A stretch of DNA of 64,000 bases from Thuidium tamariscinum (taxonomy: Eukaryota > Streptophyta > Bryopsida > Hypnales > Thuidiaceae): the NCBI GenBank assembly GCA_947034885.2, contig OX344754.2, forward strand, positions 23,764,501 through 23,828,500. The letters run 5' to 3'. Positions 1 to 11,582 of this stretch are shown here, in pieces; within the stretch, counting starts at the first letter, position 1, and each line of letters begins with the position of its first letter. The position numbers and the translations under genes were made by a program. The notes under the pieces were generated by a model. The model did not search any database, was not told the DNA's origin, and saw nothing but the letters and a program-made list of their open reading frames with translations.

Positions 1-156
1 AATTTGTAGAAATTACATATTGTACCTGAAAAATCTAATTTTTTTCAATATTCATGATTTTCACTCACTAATACTAGAAAAAATATCATTTTTAGAAAAC
101 TTTGCCTCTAACTATGCTGAATTCCTTACTTGGACGGTTTTGGGTGTTTCCACTGT

Positions 157-386
157 AGGGTGAGCTGACCCCCTTGCTCGGCCAGTCATGAAAATGCTGA
201 AATTTTTATTTTCCACGTATGAATTTGTTTGCAAATTCTGAATTCGTATTTGCAATCAAAGGATCCAAATTAGGTAGGAGTGGTTTCCTAGGTAAATTAT
301 TCTAGCACAAAATAGGAAGGTTTTTTTTTCTACTTGCACCATTAGAATGACTTCGAGTGGCCAAGTGAGGGGGCTAATTCACCCTG
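157..386. mobile_element. MITE-like element, GGGTGA family, copy 1
   Basis: The ends form an imperfect terminal inverted repeat of about 26 bp. The left end reads GGGTGAGCTGACCCCCTTGC and the right end is the near-complement, finishing ...GGGGGCTAATTCACCC. The interior is AT-rich with no coding potential. A second copy at 593-826 shares interior blocks such as AAATGCTNAAATTTT and the GAATTC-containing stretch. No clear target-site duplication was found. Superfamily is unknown. Confidence 0.5.
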
Positions 387-592
387 ATTACTAACTTCAT
401 TTTGGGTCTAATTGCAAATATAAATTTAGAGTTTGCAAAAGATTTTTAAAAACTCTTGCATTTTCCCAAAGGTAAATCCACCTTACTAGGCCCATGTTCA
501 ATGGTAGGATTTAATGTCCTCTGTCCAAATTTGGAACCCCCATCCGTCCGCAACAGACAAGAAGGTTCACAAGGCAATGGTATCAGGGGCCA

Positions 593-826
593 CAGTGAAG
601 TGCCCCCCTCACTCGGACCCTTAGGAAAATGCTCAAATTTTTTTTTTTTTTTTCCATGCATAATAGAGTTTGTAAATTATGAATTCATATTTGTAATTAG
701 AGGCCCTTTATTAGTGAAGTGGGATGTATGAAGTAAATTAATCAAGCACGAAATAGTGGGCTTTTATCTTTACTGGCATCCCTAAAATAACTTGGAGGAG
801 GCAAGTGAGGGGACTAGTTCACCCTG
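593..826. mobile_element. MITE-like element, GGGTGA family, copy 2
   Basis: This diverged copy of the element at 157-386 lies in the same orientation about 430 bp downstream. The left end (AGTGAAGTGCCCCCCTCACT) pairs with the right end (AAGTGAGGGGACTAGTTCAC). A poly-T run near 638 and the overall divergence suggest it is old. The open frames crossing it have no protein-like character. Confidence 0.45.
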
Positions 827-1337
827 ATCGTCATTAGGGACTCAAGGAATTAAGCCAATTGACGTAAGTTAATTGGAATGCGGACACTAATGAAATGAGA
901 TGCTTATTGTTTGCAAACATGAAATTTGTTCAAAATTTAACTCTTATTATTAACCCGGTATAGGGATGCTAATAAGTATGTGATGGATGATTAAAAATTA
1001 AAAAAGTGTTAATGTTCATGTATAGAATTTTGAGTGAAAGGAAAGGTTGTGCATGGTAGTTTGCCCTCTAATGAGTGACCTAGAGAATTTTTTTAAATGA
1101 ATAATTATACAATCCTAAAGAAGATGATTACCATGGTGATTAACCTAGCATTTTATGGTTAAATGACAAGTATAGAGTTGGGGACAAAATAATTAATTCT
1201 TCATTTAAACCTTCATCCTATAGTTTAAAAAAAAATTGAGTCAACTACTGAAGTTCAATTTATTGAGTCTAGATTCTTTTCCCAATCTCAAAATTGAAAA
1301 AAATTCTAAAGTTCAATATTTTATTGAAACTAGAACC
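827..1337. other. AT-rich intergenic DNA
   Basis: No gene, repeat structure or RNA gene could be recognised in this AT-rich stretch between two mobile elements. Confidence 0.6.
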
Positions 1338-2316
1338 TTAACCCCTCACCGCCCAAGCCCCAATCATGTCAAAAAACAACCCTACTTTTCAAGTGTTATA
1401 AGTCTAAATGGGAGTAACGTATGAAAATCTAAACTATACAATCTTGTAGTGTGCATGTTGAGGATGTTGTAGATCAAATGTGGAGTCATTTGATTGTACA
1501 GATTGAAAGATTATAATGTTTTAGTGTTCAAAAAAGATGTTGAAATTTTCTTAAAAACACATTCAAAGGTGAAATTTGATTTCTAAAACTACTCAAATGA
1601 AAAAACTTTAAACTACAAAATGATTCAAAAAGAAAAGAAAAATACTTTGGTGAAAGAAAATATCATTAAATTGACTCATTGTGTTTGCAAAATTGTTTTG
1701 AAATGTCAAAAAATAGTGAAAAAAGTATAAAAAAATTACATCTATGGCTAAACCTTTCTTTACTAAATTGCTTCTTAGTCACTCATTAGTTCTTGGATTA
1801 ATATGAAATTTGAACCACAAAAACTAGATTAGTATGCTCAACTTTTCCAACAAAAATTGTTGTAAATAGACCACGGAAAAAGAAGTTATAAGTCGCCAAA
1901 GTTCACTGCACTCCAAAAATGGCAGGGTTTTGAACTTCAAATTGCTCCCAAACATTCAAAACAACTTGTATTGACATGAAAATTTTACCACAATAACTAG
2001 ACTTCAAGGTAAACAAAATCCAACAAATTTGATTGGAATCAAGCATTGAATGAAAAAGATACAAGCCCCCAAAGTTGCAGCCCTAAAATGCAGTTTGGTG
2101 AATTCAAATTGAACCTGCAAGCTTTGATTGGGTGCCAAAAATTCAATACAACTTGGATTGACCTGAAATTTTACTATAGAAACTGAACTTATATGCTCAA
2201 CTTTCCAAACAAGTTTTATTGAATTTGGACATCAGATGCAAAAATTAGAGCTCTTTGAATTTGGTTGCTAGACTGTATGAGGACACTTTTGGGCTCCTTG
2301 GGCGGTGAGGAGTTAA
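1338..2316. mobile_element. TTAA-bounded element with CCCCTCACC ends
   Basis: TTAA at 1338-1341 is followed by CCCCTCACCGCCCAAG. At the other end CTTGGGCGGTGAGGAG is followed by TTAA at 2313-2316. This gives a near-perfect 16-bp terminal inverted repeat directly inside a TTAA duplication. The interior (about 970 bp) is AT-rich and shows no transposase. TTAA target duplication with CCC-starting ends is the known signature of the piggyBac superfamily. Assignment to that superfamily is inference. Confidence 0.7.
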
Positions 2317-2568
2317 GCCAATAACCAGGGAGTCATGATTTTCTAATATTAATTATTACAAAAAAATTTTAGCACCATAATGTTCTAAACTAAAATATAC
2401 ACCTATGGGAAGGGGAAAAAAATTTAAGCATGTTGTATTTGAATACCATATTGAATTTGAATGAATTTTTTCACTTTCATTCAGAAATTCAATATAATTT
2501 CAAATTTTCACACTAAAATCTGAAATTTTGTAAGTCTTTGTAGAAGACATGTGACTCACTTAAATCCA

Positions 2569-2918
2569 TTAACCCTTAAACGACGCGGGTGCCGTTTTCT
2601 GGTCGATGGATGTGTTCAAGACAATCTGGAGAACGGAAAAAGTCCAATTTTCATCCAATTTTTTTCCAATAGCGTACCTAAGATCGTGCACTGTCATGCA
2701 CTGCAAGTGCCATCTTCAATAAGTGAACTCATATTTTTAGAGGAGCATGAATTCTGTGAATAGGGATTATGCTTGCTCTGCCCCCTCCCGACTGCTGCAA
2801 ATCTCTCCCACTTTTCATGTCTTGCAACAGTGCCTTTCTCTCGCAGCCCGCACCAAAGTGGGCACTATTCAGAGTCCGCTCCTGCCCCACGGAGACCCGC
2901 CCGTCGTTTAGGGGTTAA
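2569..2918. mobile_element. TTAA-bounded MITE with CCCTTAAACGACG ends
   Basis: TTAA plus CCCTTAAACGACGCGGGT at the left mirrors ACCCGCCCGTCGTTTAGGGG plus TTAA at the right. The inverted repeat is about 20 bp and the element is 350 bp long. Its right half is clearly more GC-rich than the surroundings. It has the same TTAA/CCCY architecture as the elements at 1338, 10053, 11583 and 44472. No transposase is encoded. Confidence 0.72.
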
Positions 2919-3767
2919 AGATAAAAAGTCCACACAGTGACAGACTCCGAGTCTCCGACTGGTTTCAGAGTTAAGAAGAGTGCAGGCATCCGTCTGAGGA
3001 ACCTAAGTTAAGTTCAATCTAAATTTAGACCCGACTATTTCAATCAGGTCCTTCAAATCAATAATATAATATTGGTGTGTAATATTGCTCGAAAGCTGTG
3101 CGATTGCCACGTGGAGGGCCAAGGGAAATCTGTGTTGCAAATTCACGTTGAAAACTTTTGCAAGTTAGTCTTTTTATGCATAGTTTAGAAAGCTTGGGAT
3201 CATGTTTGCGTGTTGACGAGTTGCTTTGGTGGACGGTAACTTAACTTACTAGGTGGGGGCATAAGCTTAGAGTGTCCATCCAAGCAAAAATTAGTGGATT
3301 TTTTTAGCATGATTTTCAGCCAATAGCTGGTTACATCCAAAAGATGTTGTCTGTTTTTTCTTATAAAAAGATGGTGGATGTTTTTTTAAAAGGAAATTTC
3401 CATGTTTTTCAATCAAATAGCTAGATCATTGCTATACTTTAAGATCAATAGTCTAATTTTATTTAGGTGTCTTCTAGTGTTGATTATTTGATATAGATAA
3501 TATCGAATATCATCTTGAAGTATTACATGAGTATTACATAAATGGTAGGTAGCAATGACTACCACTTTTGGGTGCATTGGGGTCCATTGTGTGTTTGACT
3601 CTATGTCTATGTCACAATGTACTCCAAAAGAATTTTAATTTTTTTAAGAAAAATAATAAATCACCCTCTAGTTTAAAAAAATTAATTAGCTAAAATTAAT
3701 TTTCTCCCTCCCTCACCCTACTTGTAATTCTAAGAATCCAATTAACTTGACAATCAGTATAGGACAA

Positions 3768-3772
<5 letters not shown>
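2919..3772. other. AT-rich intergenic DNA
   Basis: No gene was recognised. The only structure noted is an 18-nt direct repeat (AAGTATTACATGAGTATT) at about 3518 that recurs exactly at about 4161. Confidence 0.5.

Positions 3773-3853
<81 letters not shown>
3773..3853. repeat. (TA)n microsatellite followed by (GTAT)n
   Basis: A run of about 29 AT dinucleotides is followed by about five to six GTAT units. The short open frames that cross it encode only alternating Tyr-Ile and are translation artefacts. Confidence 0.97.
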
Positions 3854-3854
<1 letters not shown>

Positions 3855-4499
3855 TCCATATCCATATTCAAATCCATATTTACTATTCAATATTTATACC
3901 ATATCAAGTATTCATATTTATATTTGCTACTACATCCATATTTTGTATTCATACATTATTCCATGTCTATATTCTAAATTCATATTTGGATGGCTTAAAT
4001 TAAATCTCACAAAGATCAACAACTTGTGATTTTCTAAAAAACAAAACGGCTTTTGGGAGGGGAAGCATTTAAAAAAGAAATCAAAAGCTTGTGATTTTTG
4101 AAAGGAGGGGCTAATGGCAAACCAAGAGGCGATTGCAACTTTTTTGTGCATTGCACCCCTAAGTATTACATGAGTATTGAAGAAAGAAATGGCTATTCTC
4201 CAAAATTAATTTTAAGAAAAAGACATTAGCTCTAATTCAAAAAGGTTGGAAATTTAGAAATATTTTTCAATTACTTCCTTGTAAAATACAAAAAGAAAAC
4301 ACAATTAACATAACCACACCTAAATTGGTCCAAATAAGCAATTGAATTTAGTTCATACTATTAAATTGCCTAACTATTGGAAGCTAAAAGATGATTCTAG
4401 CTTCTCATCCTACTTAACTTTTTGGATGAAGAATGAGTGATTTATAAATTTTTGAGGTACTTAAAATAGGCATGCCTAAAAGTGACCTTAGACTCCTAT

Positions 4500-6587
4500 C
4501 ACTACTAGAAAATGATGTCCAAGTCAACAAAAAATCATCAAATTTTTAAAATTTGGATATTGTATCGACCGTTTCTACAAAATTTTGTTGATTTGGCACT
4601 AGTTAATAAAACAGTGACAAATTTTTTGTTGATTTGGGTAGTGCAATGTCCAAATCAACAAAAAATTTAACACTTGTTTGTTAACTTGGACTTCCAAAAG
4701 TTTCATATAAGTCTCTTCATTTGTGCAATGTCTAAATAAACGTGCTTGAAATTTTATGTAAAAACAAATGCTTTTTCCTAAGTCAATCATTCAAAATTTA
4801 GTGTTTTTTAACATTAGCAAACTTTGGTGGCCATTTTTGCATAGTAAAATAACTTTTTTGAGAAAAATTTCGACTAAGAAAAGTTGAAAAATTAAAATAT
4901 ATTTCATCTCCAAAAATCCGTTTGAGATTTCAAGTTTCCAATCAAAAGTTATGGACAAAAATTGGAGAAGGATGAAAGAGGACATTGTATTTGACATTTT
5001 AAGAAACCTTCTCTGAATTTTATCCATAAATTTTTATTGGAGACTTGAAATCTCAAACAGATTTTTCAAAATGAAAGTTTTTTGTATATGAAAACTTCTA
5101 TTAGTTGAAATTTCTTTAAAAAAAAAATTTCTATGTGTAAACGGCCACCAAAGTCAGTTGATTTTAACATAACAAAGACAAACCAAAAGGAAGAAGTAGA
5201 TAAAGTGATTCTAACTCCACTCCTAATCACTTATGGTTATGCATGTTGTAGTGGTTTAGGATTTTGGACCCCAACCATGAGGTCCAAGGTTCAAACCTTG
5301 AGGCTATTGCGGCGGCCGCCTGCGTGGTGGACTTGCCTAGGTCGGTTGCCTAGGTGGCATGATTTTGTTGACGTGGCATCTACCACATGGCAGATTTTGA
5401 TTGGTCCAATTTTTTTATGTTTTCAAATTTTTGTCATGAATGTCCAAATTAACCAAAAAATTAACAATTTTTTGTTGGATATTTGAGTTATTTGTAAAGT
5501 ACACTAAACCAGGGTTTAAACCCATGAGTTTTGTGAAAAATCCAGTTGAGTTAAAAAAGTCGAAATAAAGGTGGGTATGAAACTTATTTTTCCATCAAAA
5601 TGGTGCTTAAAAAAGTTTGGTCCCTACTTTTGAAGTCATGTGACATAAGTATCTTGCAAAAAAGTTTGATGCTTCAACTATAGGGTCGTTGCAAGAAACA
5701 CTTACCGGTTTTGGCTCAAAATGGCTCAAAATCAATGAGTCCTGTGAGTCCTATGACCCTTTAAAATAAAAAAAATTCAAATTGAAAAAAATATGGATAA
5801 TTTGAAGAGCAATGAGAATATTATGTCTCTTGAAATTCAGACCTAAGAAATTTTTTCTCTAAATGTTATAGACAATGGAAAATACAATGAAAATAGCTCT
5901 TTTTTCACTAATTTGGTAAAAATAGTAAAAAAATTCAAAAAATGAAAATAAAAAATAAATTTTTTCTTCAAGTAAAGGTCTTTCTTTTCCAACAAATTTC
6001 ATCTTTAGAAAAAATAAATTCTATTCTCTACACTTGCGCAAAGTCAGCCACTTTGACGACATGTGGAAGTTGGACAGTTTCATATTTTCAAAAATCCTTT
6101 TTAGTGATTGTGTAAATATACCATAGATATAAGCATGCCAATTTTCAGCTCAAAATTTGCATTTTTGGGTCAAAATAGGACTAAACCCCCCCAAAATGGC
6201 CAAGGTAGACAGCCAATCGGGGGAAGTTTAAAAATAGTAAACTAATTTTAAGAAAATTGAAAAAATTACACAACATATAAAACTTTTGTGTGCACCTTCA
6301 TTCCAAATTTCAAGTTGATAGGGAAAACGATGCAAAAGTTATGAGCAAAAAACTACCTATTGGAGGTCAAGGGGACAAAAAATAGGACAAGCGTTTCTTG
6401 CAATCACCCTATAGTTGCCTTCTCAACTTCAAAAAAAGTCATGCCCAAAGTGTGTGGGGGGGGGGACTTTACAAATAACTCAATTGTCCAAGACAACATG
6501 TTCAAATCAATAAAAAAAACTGTGTAAGTGTATCAACACTTTTTTGTCACTTTTTTGTTGATTTGGACGCAATTTTTTCTAGTAGTG
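4500..6587. mobile_element. Non-autonomous CACTA (En/Spm-type) element 1
   Basis: The left end begins CACTACTAGAAAATGATGTC and the right end finishes ...AATTTTTTCTAGTAGTG. A 3-bp target duplication TAT flanks it at 4497-4499 and 6588-6590. CACTA ends with 3-bp duplications are diagnostic of this plant superfamily. No TnpA or TnpD coding region is present, so the element is non-autonomous. Its left arm (about 4500-5480) reappears in inverted orientation in element 2 (about 7020-8000), nearly identical where compared. It carries a nested insertion at 5484-6482. A tRNA-like A-box/B-box pair lies near 5249-5297. Confidence 0.88.
5484..6482. mobile_element. Nested element inside CACTA element 1
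   Basis: The 17-bp perfect terminal inverted repeat TGAGTTATTTGTAAAGT lies at both ends, flanked by ATT at 5481-5483 and 6483-6485. The related CACTA element 2 has the uninterrupted site GGATATTGTCCAA (complement of about 7012-7024) with a single ATT. This confirms a 999-bp insertion with a 3-bp duplication. A second inverted-repeat pair lies inside: ACTATAGGGTCGTTGCAAGA near 5679 against its near-complement near 6388. This suggests foldback structure or a third nesting level. No protein is encoded and the superfamily is not assigned. Confidence 0.8.
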
Positions 6588-6916
6588 TATCAATAGGGAT
6601 GTACATTTAGGCAAGAAATTTGTAGGGATTGGTTTAAAAAGGTCACAATTATCTACAATTATTGTAAACCACTTTGATTGATATTTCTCAACCTCTTATG
6701 GGATTAGTTATAAATTATTGAAGTTGGAAGGGACCCTAAAATTGTTTCCATTCTAAAAAGTTTATAGTGGGTATGCTATAATATACAAGCTCCCACAAAC
6801 ATAAGTGCCCGAAATATAATATCTAAATTTACAAAAACAAGAAATATTAAAATCTTGATATCAATGATATAAGGTTGGCACAATTATAATCTCAAAGCCT
6901 AGAAGAGCTTAGGAGA

Positions 6917-8000
6917 CACTACTAGAAAAAACTGTGTCGAAATCAACAAAAAAGTGACAAAAAAGTGTTGATACAGTTTGGCAGTTTTTTGTTGATTTGG
7001 ACGTGTTGTCTTGGACAATATCCACCCCAAATTTGATAATTTTTTTGTTAATTTGGACATTCATGACAAAAATTTGAAAACATAAAAAAATTGGACCAAT
7101 CAAAATCTGCCATGTGGTAGATGCCACGTCAACAAAATCATGCCACCTAGGCAACCGACCTAGGCAAGTCCACCACGCAGGCGGCCGCCGCAATAGCCTC
7201 AAGGTTTGAACCTTGGACCTCATGGTTGGGGTCCAAAGTCCTAAACCACTACAACATGCATAACCATAAGTGATTAGGAGTGGAGTTAGAATCACTTTAT
7301 CTACTTCTTCCTTTTGGTTTGTCTTTGTTATGTTAAAATCAACTGACTTTGGTGGCCGTTTACATATAGAAATTTTTTTTTTAAAGAAATTTCAACTAAT
7401 AGAAGTTTTCATATACAAAAAACTTTCATTTTGAAAAATCTGTTTGAGATTTCAAGTCTCCAATAAAAATTTATGGATAAAATTCAGAGAAGGTTTCTTA
7501 AAATGTCAAATACAATGTCCTCTTTCATCCTTCTCTAATTTTTGTCCATAACTTTTGATTGGAAACTTGAAATCTCAAACGGATTTTTGGAGATGAAATA
7601 TATTTTAATTTTTCAACTTTTCTTAGTCGAAATTTTTCTCAAAAAAGTTATTTTACTATGCAAAAATGGCCACCAAAGTTTGCTAATGTTAAAAAACACT
7701 AAATTTTGAATGATTGACTTAGGAAAAAGCATTTGTTTTTACATAAAATTTCAAGTACGTTTATTTAGACATTGCACAAATGAAGAGACTTATATGAAAC
7801 TTTTGGAAGTCCAAGTTAACAAACAAGTGTTAAATTTTTTGTTGATTTGGACATTGCACTACCCAAATCAACAAAAAATTTGTCACTGTTTTATTAATTA
7901 GTGCCAAATCAACAAAATTTTGTAAAAACGGTCGATATAGTACCCAAATTAAAAAAATTTGATGATTTTTTGTTGACTTGGACATCATTTTCTAGTAGTG
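6917..8000. mobile_element. Non-autonomous CACTA element 2 (inverted relative to element 1)
   Basis: The left end begins CACTACTAGAAAAAACTGTG and the right end finishes ...ATCATTTTCTAGTAGTG. A 3-bp target duplication AGA lies at 6914-6916 and 8001-8003. It is the reverse-oriented relative of element 1 without the 999-bp nested insertion. The conceptual translations of the shared arm differ at only one residue in 63 in one frame, so the two copies are recent. No transposase is encoded. Confidence 0.88.
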
Positions 8001-8003
8001 AGA

Positions 8004-10052
8004 GCCTAGTGTTGATTTTTGGTAAACATACAAAACTACTTTGAAATTCCATGATTTATTTATAGGTGTCTAAATAATGCTTCCTAAAATGTGTTGGAAT
8101 CTTTTTTTACTTGCTTATAAAATATAAAATAAATATTTATAATTATATATTATAAATAAATAATGTATCATTATTAACTCTTAAAGGACCAGTTTACCAA
8201 ATTTGGCAATATAGAAATTTTAGGCATGTATGAGTAGGTGGAGATTTCCATATTTCTCGCCCAAATTTTAATAGAATATGGGGAGGAAGAATATCATTCA
8301 TGTGTACAAAAAAACAAGACATTTGGAAATACGAGTCAAAAGATATAGCCTAATATGTTATTTTTTTTGTAATTGGGCAGTTCGAGAAGATTGAAAAAAA
8401 TTCACTTTTTCCAAAAACAAAAATCTGAAATTAGTTTTCTTCATTTATGTATAGGTTGTTTGTTCTAATACTAAACTTATTGTGTCTATTAAATTCTCAA
8501 GATAATTTGATTGAGATACTCAATGTATATATCATCATTTTCAATAAAAATGATTGAATAGGATGATGGCTAGAAATTGTATTAGTATACTAAAATGCAC
8601 TTCCAAAAACCATAAGTTCAAATGAACAACTATCAAATTGATTATACATTCCTCCTTACAATTGGAAAAATGCAATGTTTTTAACAATTACAATTTGAAA
8701 GTAACTCCAAATCAACACTTGTATGTTCAAATTTTCAATAACAAAAATCATGGAAACATATTATTATTTTCATTATCATCATTTAGAAAACAAAATGGAT
8801 AGTTACAATTTTTTAGATCTCAAATCAAGTGAAATTGACAAGGTTTGGGTCAAATTAGGAAATTGAAGTACAATTGGCAAGCTTTACACTTGCATACATG
8901 GTACATGTATACCTTTGAGAACTTCTAAAAAGTCAAATATCTACTTTTATCAATTAACTACCTATACAAAATGAGCCCAAAATTTCAAATTGATCATATA
9001 TGGTTGGTTGTGTAGTTAGAGGTTTAGTAGTCAAGGATTAAAGTTAAGAAGAAGATTCTCTAAACAAATTTCCATCTTGAAATGTTTACCACTAACCTTG
9101 AAGTGCTCCGATGTCCATATTTTGGACGATGAACAGAGGGCTTCAAGGCAATGTTTCATCCAATTAACTTCTCATTTATCAAATGTAACACTTGAATCTA
9201 GAAAAGATAACCTTCCTTAATGACCAAATTCATTAAATTCTACTATATGATATATCTGTACAAAGCTATAAGCGAAAATGTGCAAAAATTCAAAAAAGGA
9301 TTGAGACGTTTCAGGGTTAAAACATTCAAAACTCCAAGTTTTGAATACACTTTGGAGTTGGGTAGCTTTAGTGCAACTAAGTTACACAACCGCTAGAGAA
9401 AATTGACCCTACTATTGTCCCATTTTTTACCCCTTCAGAAAACAATAGATTTTTTTCATTCGTTAGACCAAATACTTGCATGGAGAGGTGACGAGATACA
9501 AAATTTACATGGCACAAAATAGGGAGCAATTTTTACACTTAGGGCAATAAGGGGATCACTCCTACCTGGCCCAGCTCAACCGACCCAATTTCAGTTAGTT
9601 GTACCTCTGAATTTTTATTTTTTACCTTGAAGAAAGCACGTGCCACATACCGGTAAGCTCAAAAGTGTTGGGAATAGGTGCACCTACCTCCCCTTAATAG
9701 GTGCCCCCATTTCCGTTTCATTTGTGCCAAAAAATAAAATAAAAATAATAGGTGCCCCCATTCCAACCACGGCCATTTCCACGTGCACATCACCCCAAAA
9801 CCTTGAAAGCCTCACCGGCACCTGAGAGTTTCCTTTTACAGTACATCACGGTACAGCGGTGATTTTTTTTAATTAAAAAAATATATTTTTTTAAAACAAA
9901 TGATGCGGTGATTTTTTTAACTTTTTTTTCCCAGGGGGGCTATGGTAACAAGTGATTTTTTTAAATCATATTGGAGAAGTAGCCAACTATTTCTTCAATA
10001 CTCATGTGATACTTGGTGGTATTTGTCAATACCAAAACTAGGTGATACCTCA
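8004..10052. other. AT-rich intergenic DNA
   Basis: About 2 kb without a recognisable gene, RNA gene or clean transposon boundary. A GTGCACCTACC/GGTGCCCCC-containing patch near 9,680-9,760 is more GC-rich but could not be assigned. Confidence 0.55.
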
Positions 10053-10282
10053 TTAACTCTTGAACGACGTCGTAGACATTTGGTGTCCACTGAATGACAA
10101 AAAATCTTTCCTTTCGGGATAGAAATGTAACTTTTTATCCTCGGTATTGGGGGTGGAAAGGGAAGATCTTCTACAGTGCTTTGACTTCCAATGTATATAT
10201 TTGGCTTTTTCAAAGTAGGTGATGTCACACAGTATCAAAATGCATGGTTTCCGCAACCACCGGTCTGTCCTTCAAGGGTTAA
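10053..10282. mobile_element. TTAA-bounded MITE with CYCTTGAACGACG ends
   Basis: TTAA plus CTCTTGAACGACG at the left pairs imperfectly with CCTTCAAGGG plus TTAA at the right. The element is 230 bp long and noncoding. The ends resemble those of the 2569-2918 element (CCCTTAAACGACG), so the two are probably related. Its ends are more diverged, implying greater age. Confidence 0.6.
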
Positions 10283-11582
10283 GATTTGGCTATTGGTTTA
10301 TAAAAAAGAAAGCAATAATTTATTTAATTTCATAAAAAAATTAGCTAATGTTTTTTAGTGGTAGTACAAAGCTGGAAAAAAGATCATGTGTAAAAGAAAT
10401 TGATTGGTCTACAGGCATGATACACACTTTGAAATATGGGTACATAAAAACATCATCTAATTCTGCTCATTTGTCCATTGATGATATGCTTTCATCACAA
10501 TAAAATTATCCAAATTTCATCAAATTCATCTAACATTTGATAAACCTTTGAATTGATTGTTGAGATGTTTTTGGTGATTTCATCTATTAATTTTCCATTT
10601 CTTTGGCTTGTTTAAAGGATATGAATTAGTTTCAAAATCAAGAAACTTTTTGGTGAAAATTTGCCATTGAAAAAAAATCACTTGCGTATGGTATAAGAGG
10701 CTCTGTATTGCTATATCCCTTTTCAACAAATGTAGCTTTTCAAACTTCTTAGAGTAGCTTCCGTTGAAGAAAGAACGGTAACTTCCGTCTAAAACACCAA
10801 TGTGAATGAAGCATGTGTTGAGAATGGCTCAACTATATAAGCTTTATAGACTTCTTTGGCAAAATTCATCCTTGATACTTCTGTTAGGAATTAGATCTTT
10901 AAGAAAAAAAATTTGACATGTTCCTCTTTTAAGATATTTTTAGGTCCCTATATGATGACAAGGTAATTATTGACTCCCTCCTACCATAGTTAGGTGGATT
11001 ATGGTGGTAAGCACCTTGCCATCATCCAAATTTGAATTCATTGCGATTTGACCTATATGTCAAGTCGAAAACCACTCAACCAAGGTTGTAGGTACCTTTG
11101 TAGTCTATATTAACGTTAAACTTCTTCGATTGTTTACTTTAGCTACTAACACTAATGCATTGAAAGCCACTTTTATTCTAGAGATCCAAATAGTTACCTT
11201 TAGCCCTCTTCCAAGGCCTTATTTTGAAGTGAAAAAAGTTTTAAAAAATTTGTCTACAATATTTGGCAATATATTTTTCCTTTCCCAATAGATGAGAAAT
11301 ACAAAAAACACTAAAATTGCTACAAAAGTCTTAGGATGGTACAAATTCATTTTTGATGAATGTAGACATTTTTTATCAAATAATCATTTTTTCATCTGCA
11401 TTCCCCCCCCCCCACAAACAAAAAACAAAAAACAACCCCCCGCCAATCCACGAATGTAAATTGGTTCATTACTTCGTCCAATTGCACCTCTGCTCTGCCC
11501 CTAAACCCATGGTCCCTTGCTTCTACGTTTTTATTTTTTATTTTTTTATTGAAACAAATCTTGCTTCCGCGTTTGTTTGTTT
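10283..11582. other. AT-rich intergenic DNA
   Basis: No gene or RNA gene was recognised in about 1.3 kb. A short C-rich run lies at about 11404-11413. Confidence 0.55.

Noticed and set aside
3696..4029. Open frames encoding Tyr-Ile repeats and following residues
   Set aside because: They are translations of the (TA)n microsatellite and nearby AT-rich DNA.
5133..7295. Frames at 5133-5486 and 6909-7295 encoding nearly the same peptide
   Set aside because: They are the two inverted copies of a noncoding CACTA arm. The peptide resembles no transposase or host protein.
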